Source: Acetobacteraceae bacterium (GTDB lineage: Bacteria > Pseudomonadota > Alphaproteobacteria > Acetobacterales > Acetobacteraceae). Taken from it: a stretch of DNA of 7,233 nt. This document shows, in pieces, positions 6,737-7,233 of the stretch. How positions within the stretch are numbered: position 1 is the first letter of the stretch; every line of letters begins with the position of its first letter. Under the pieces are notes generated by a model. It saw only the letters and a program-made list of their open reading frames with translations. It was not told where the DNA came from and ran no database searches. The translations under genes were made by a program, and so were the position numbers. The stretch covers positions 1-7,233 of the forward strand of contig PLSZ01000137.1 of assembly GCA_003164305.1 (NCBI GenBank), read 5' to 3'.

Positions 6737-7233
6737 AGCCGCGCGATGGCTGGAACGGATCAACGCGCTGGAACTGCCCGGTCTGGTCCGGGTGCTGAAC
6801 GTTTGCGGCGGCCACGAGCGAACCATCGGCATGGCCGGAATTCGCGGTGTGCTGCCGGATGGTATCGAGCTGATCCCTGGGCCTGGCTGTCCGGTCTGCG
6901 TCTGCCCTGAGGAGGACATCCTCTCCGCCATCCAACTGGCCTCGTCCGCCAACGTCATTCTGGTGGCGTTCGGCGACATGCTGCGCGTGCCGGCCAATGT
7001 CGCGCGGGGAGAACTCCGGTCGTTGGTGGAGGCCCGCGCGAGCGGCGCGGATGTGCGCGCGGTGGCGTCTCCGTTGGACGCGGTCGCGGTCGCGCGGGCC
7101 AACCCGGGGCGCCAGGTGGTCTTCTTCGTCGCCGGCTTCGAAACGACAGCCGCCCCGGTGGCGGCGATGTTGCGGGAAGGGCCGCCAGACAATCTGAGCC
7201 TGCTGCTCGCCGCGCGACGCACCTGGCCCGCGG
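6729..7233 (+). CDS. hypD: HypD, hydrogenase Fe-ligand assembly scaffold (3' end outside window)
   Basis: HypD is the iron-sulfur scaffold that, with HypC and HypE, assembles the Fe(CN)2CO unit of [NiFe]-hydrogenases. The frame from the ATG at 6729 is open to the right edge. It gives 168 residues, roughly 45% of a typical 370-residue HypD. Visible motifs are NVCGGHERTI (25-34) with Cys26, GPGCPVC (51-57) with Cys54 and Cys57, FGDMLRVP (81-88), SGADVRAVASPLDA (106-119) and VVFFVAGFETT (130-140). The 4Fe-4S cysteines near the C-terminus lie beyond the window. Two details differ from the E. coli protein: CGGHER replaces CGGHTH, and a further Cys59 follows in VCVCPEED. No Shine-Dalgarno is clear. 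The start overlaps the hypB stop as ATGCCTGA, consistent with translational coupling. Confidence 0.93.
   Translation, partial: MPEAARWLERINALELPGLVRVLNVCGGHERTIGMAGIRGVLPDGIELIPGPGCPVCVCPEEDILSAIQLASSANVILVAFGDMLRVPANVARGELRSLVEARASGADVRAVASPLDAVAVARANPGRQVVFFVAGFETTAAPVAAMLREGPPDNLSLLLAARRTWPA

Noticed and set aside
6122..7222. 366-codon open frame on the minus strand
   Set aside because: It is antisense to hypB and hypD. The Ser/Arg/Ala-rich low-complexity translation shows no family signature.

Overview
The window reads as GC-rich alphaproteobacterial DNA, most plausibly Rhodospirillales or Acetobacteraceae-like. That guess rests on the codon bias, the Ti-type TraA relaxase/helicase and the style of the proteins, and no marker gene fixes the taxon. 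All supported genes are on the + strand. They form three blocks that point to a conjugative plasmid or an integrated conjugative element carrying metabolic cargo.

Block 1 (1-3417) is transfer-related. It holds the C-terminal part of a TraA-type conjugative relaxase, with its N-terminal nickase domain lying before the window. Visible parts are a RecD-like helicase, a two-copy 61-residue tandem repeat, a BID-like segment and an Arg-rich tail. A 196-residue protein that I do not recognise follows.

Block 2 (about 3540-5141) is a type IV toxin-antitoxin pair of the AbiE family. It consists of the winged-helix antitoxin AbiEi and the nucleotidyltransferase toxin AbiEii, which overlap by 11 bp. A short AT-rich promoter-like segment with repeats precedes them. 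Such pairs commonly act in plasmid/ICE maintenance or abortive phage infection.

Block 3 (5304-7233) is the start of a [NiFe]-hydrogenase maturation operon in the order hypC-hypA-hypB-hypD. hypD runs off the right edge. HypA and HypB deliver nickel, and HypC and HypD assemble the Fe(CN)2CO unit. All three gene junctions are identical 8-bp start/stop overlaps. hypE, hypF and the hydrogenase structural genes are not in the window.

I do not see a clearly new biological system. The best leads are the unknown gene after traA, the linkage of hydrogenase maturation genes to conjugation and toxin-antitoxin genes, the variant Cys motifs in HypD, and the C-terminal His tail of HypB. There is no gene-free stretch over 300 bases. 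I found no tRNA, rRNA, CRISPR array, IS element or convincing terminator.
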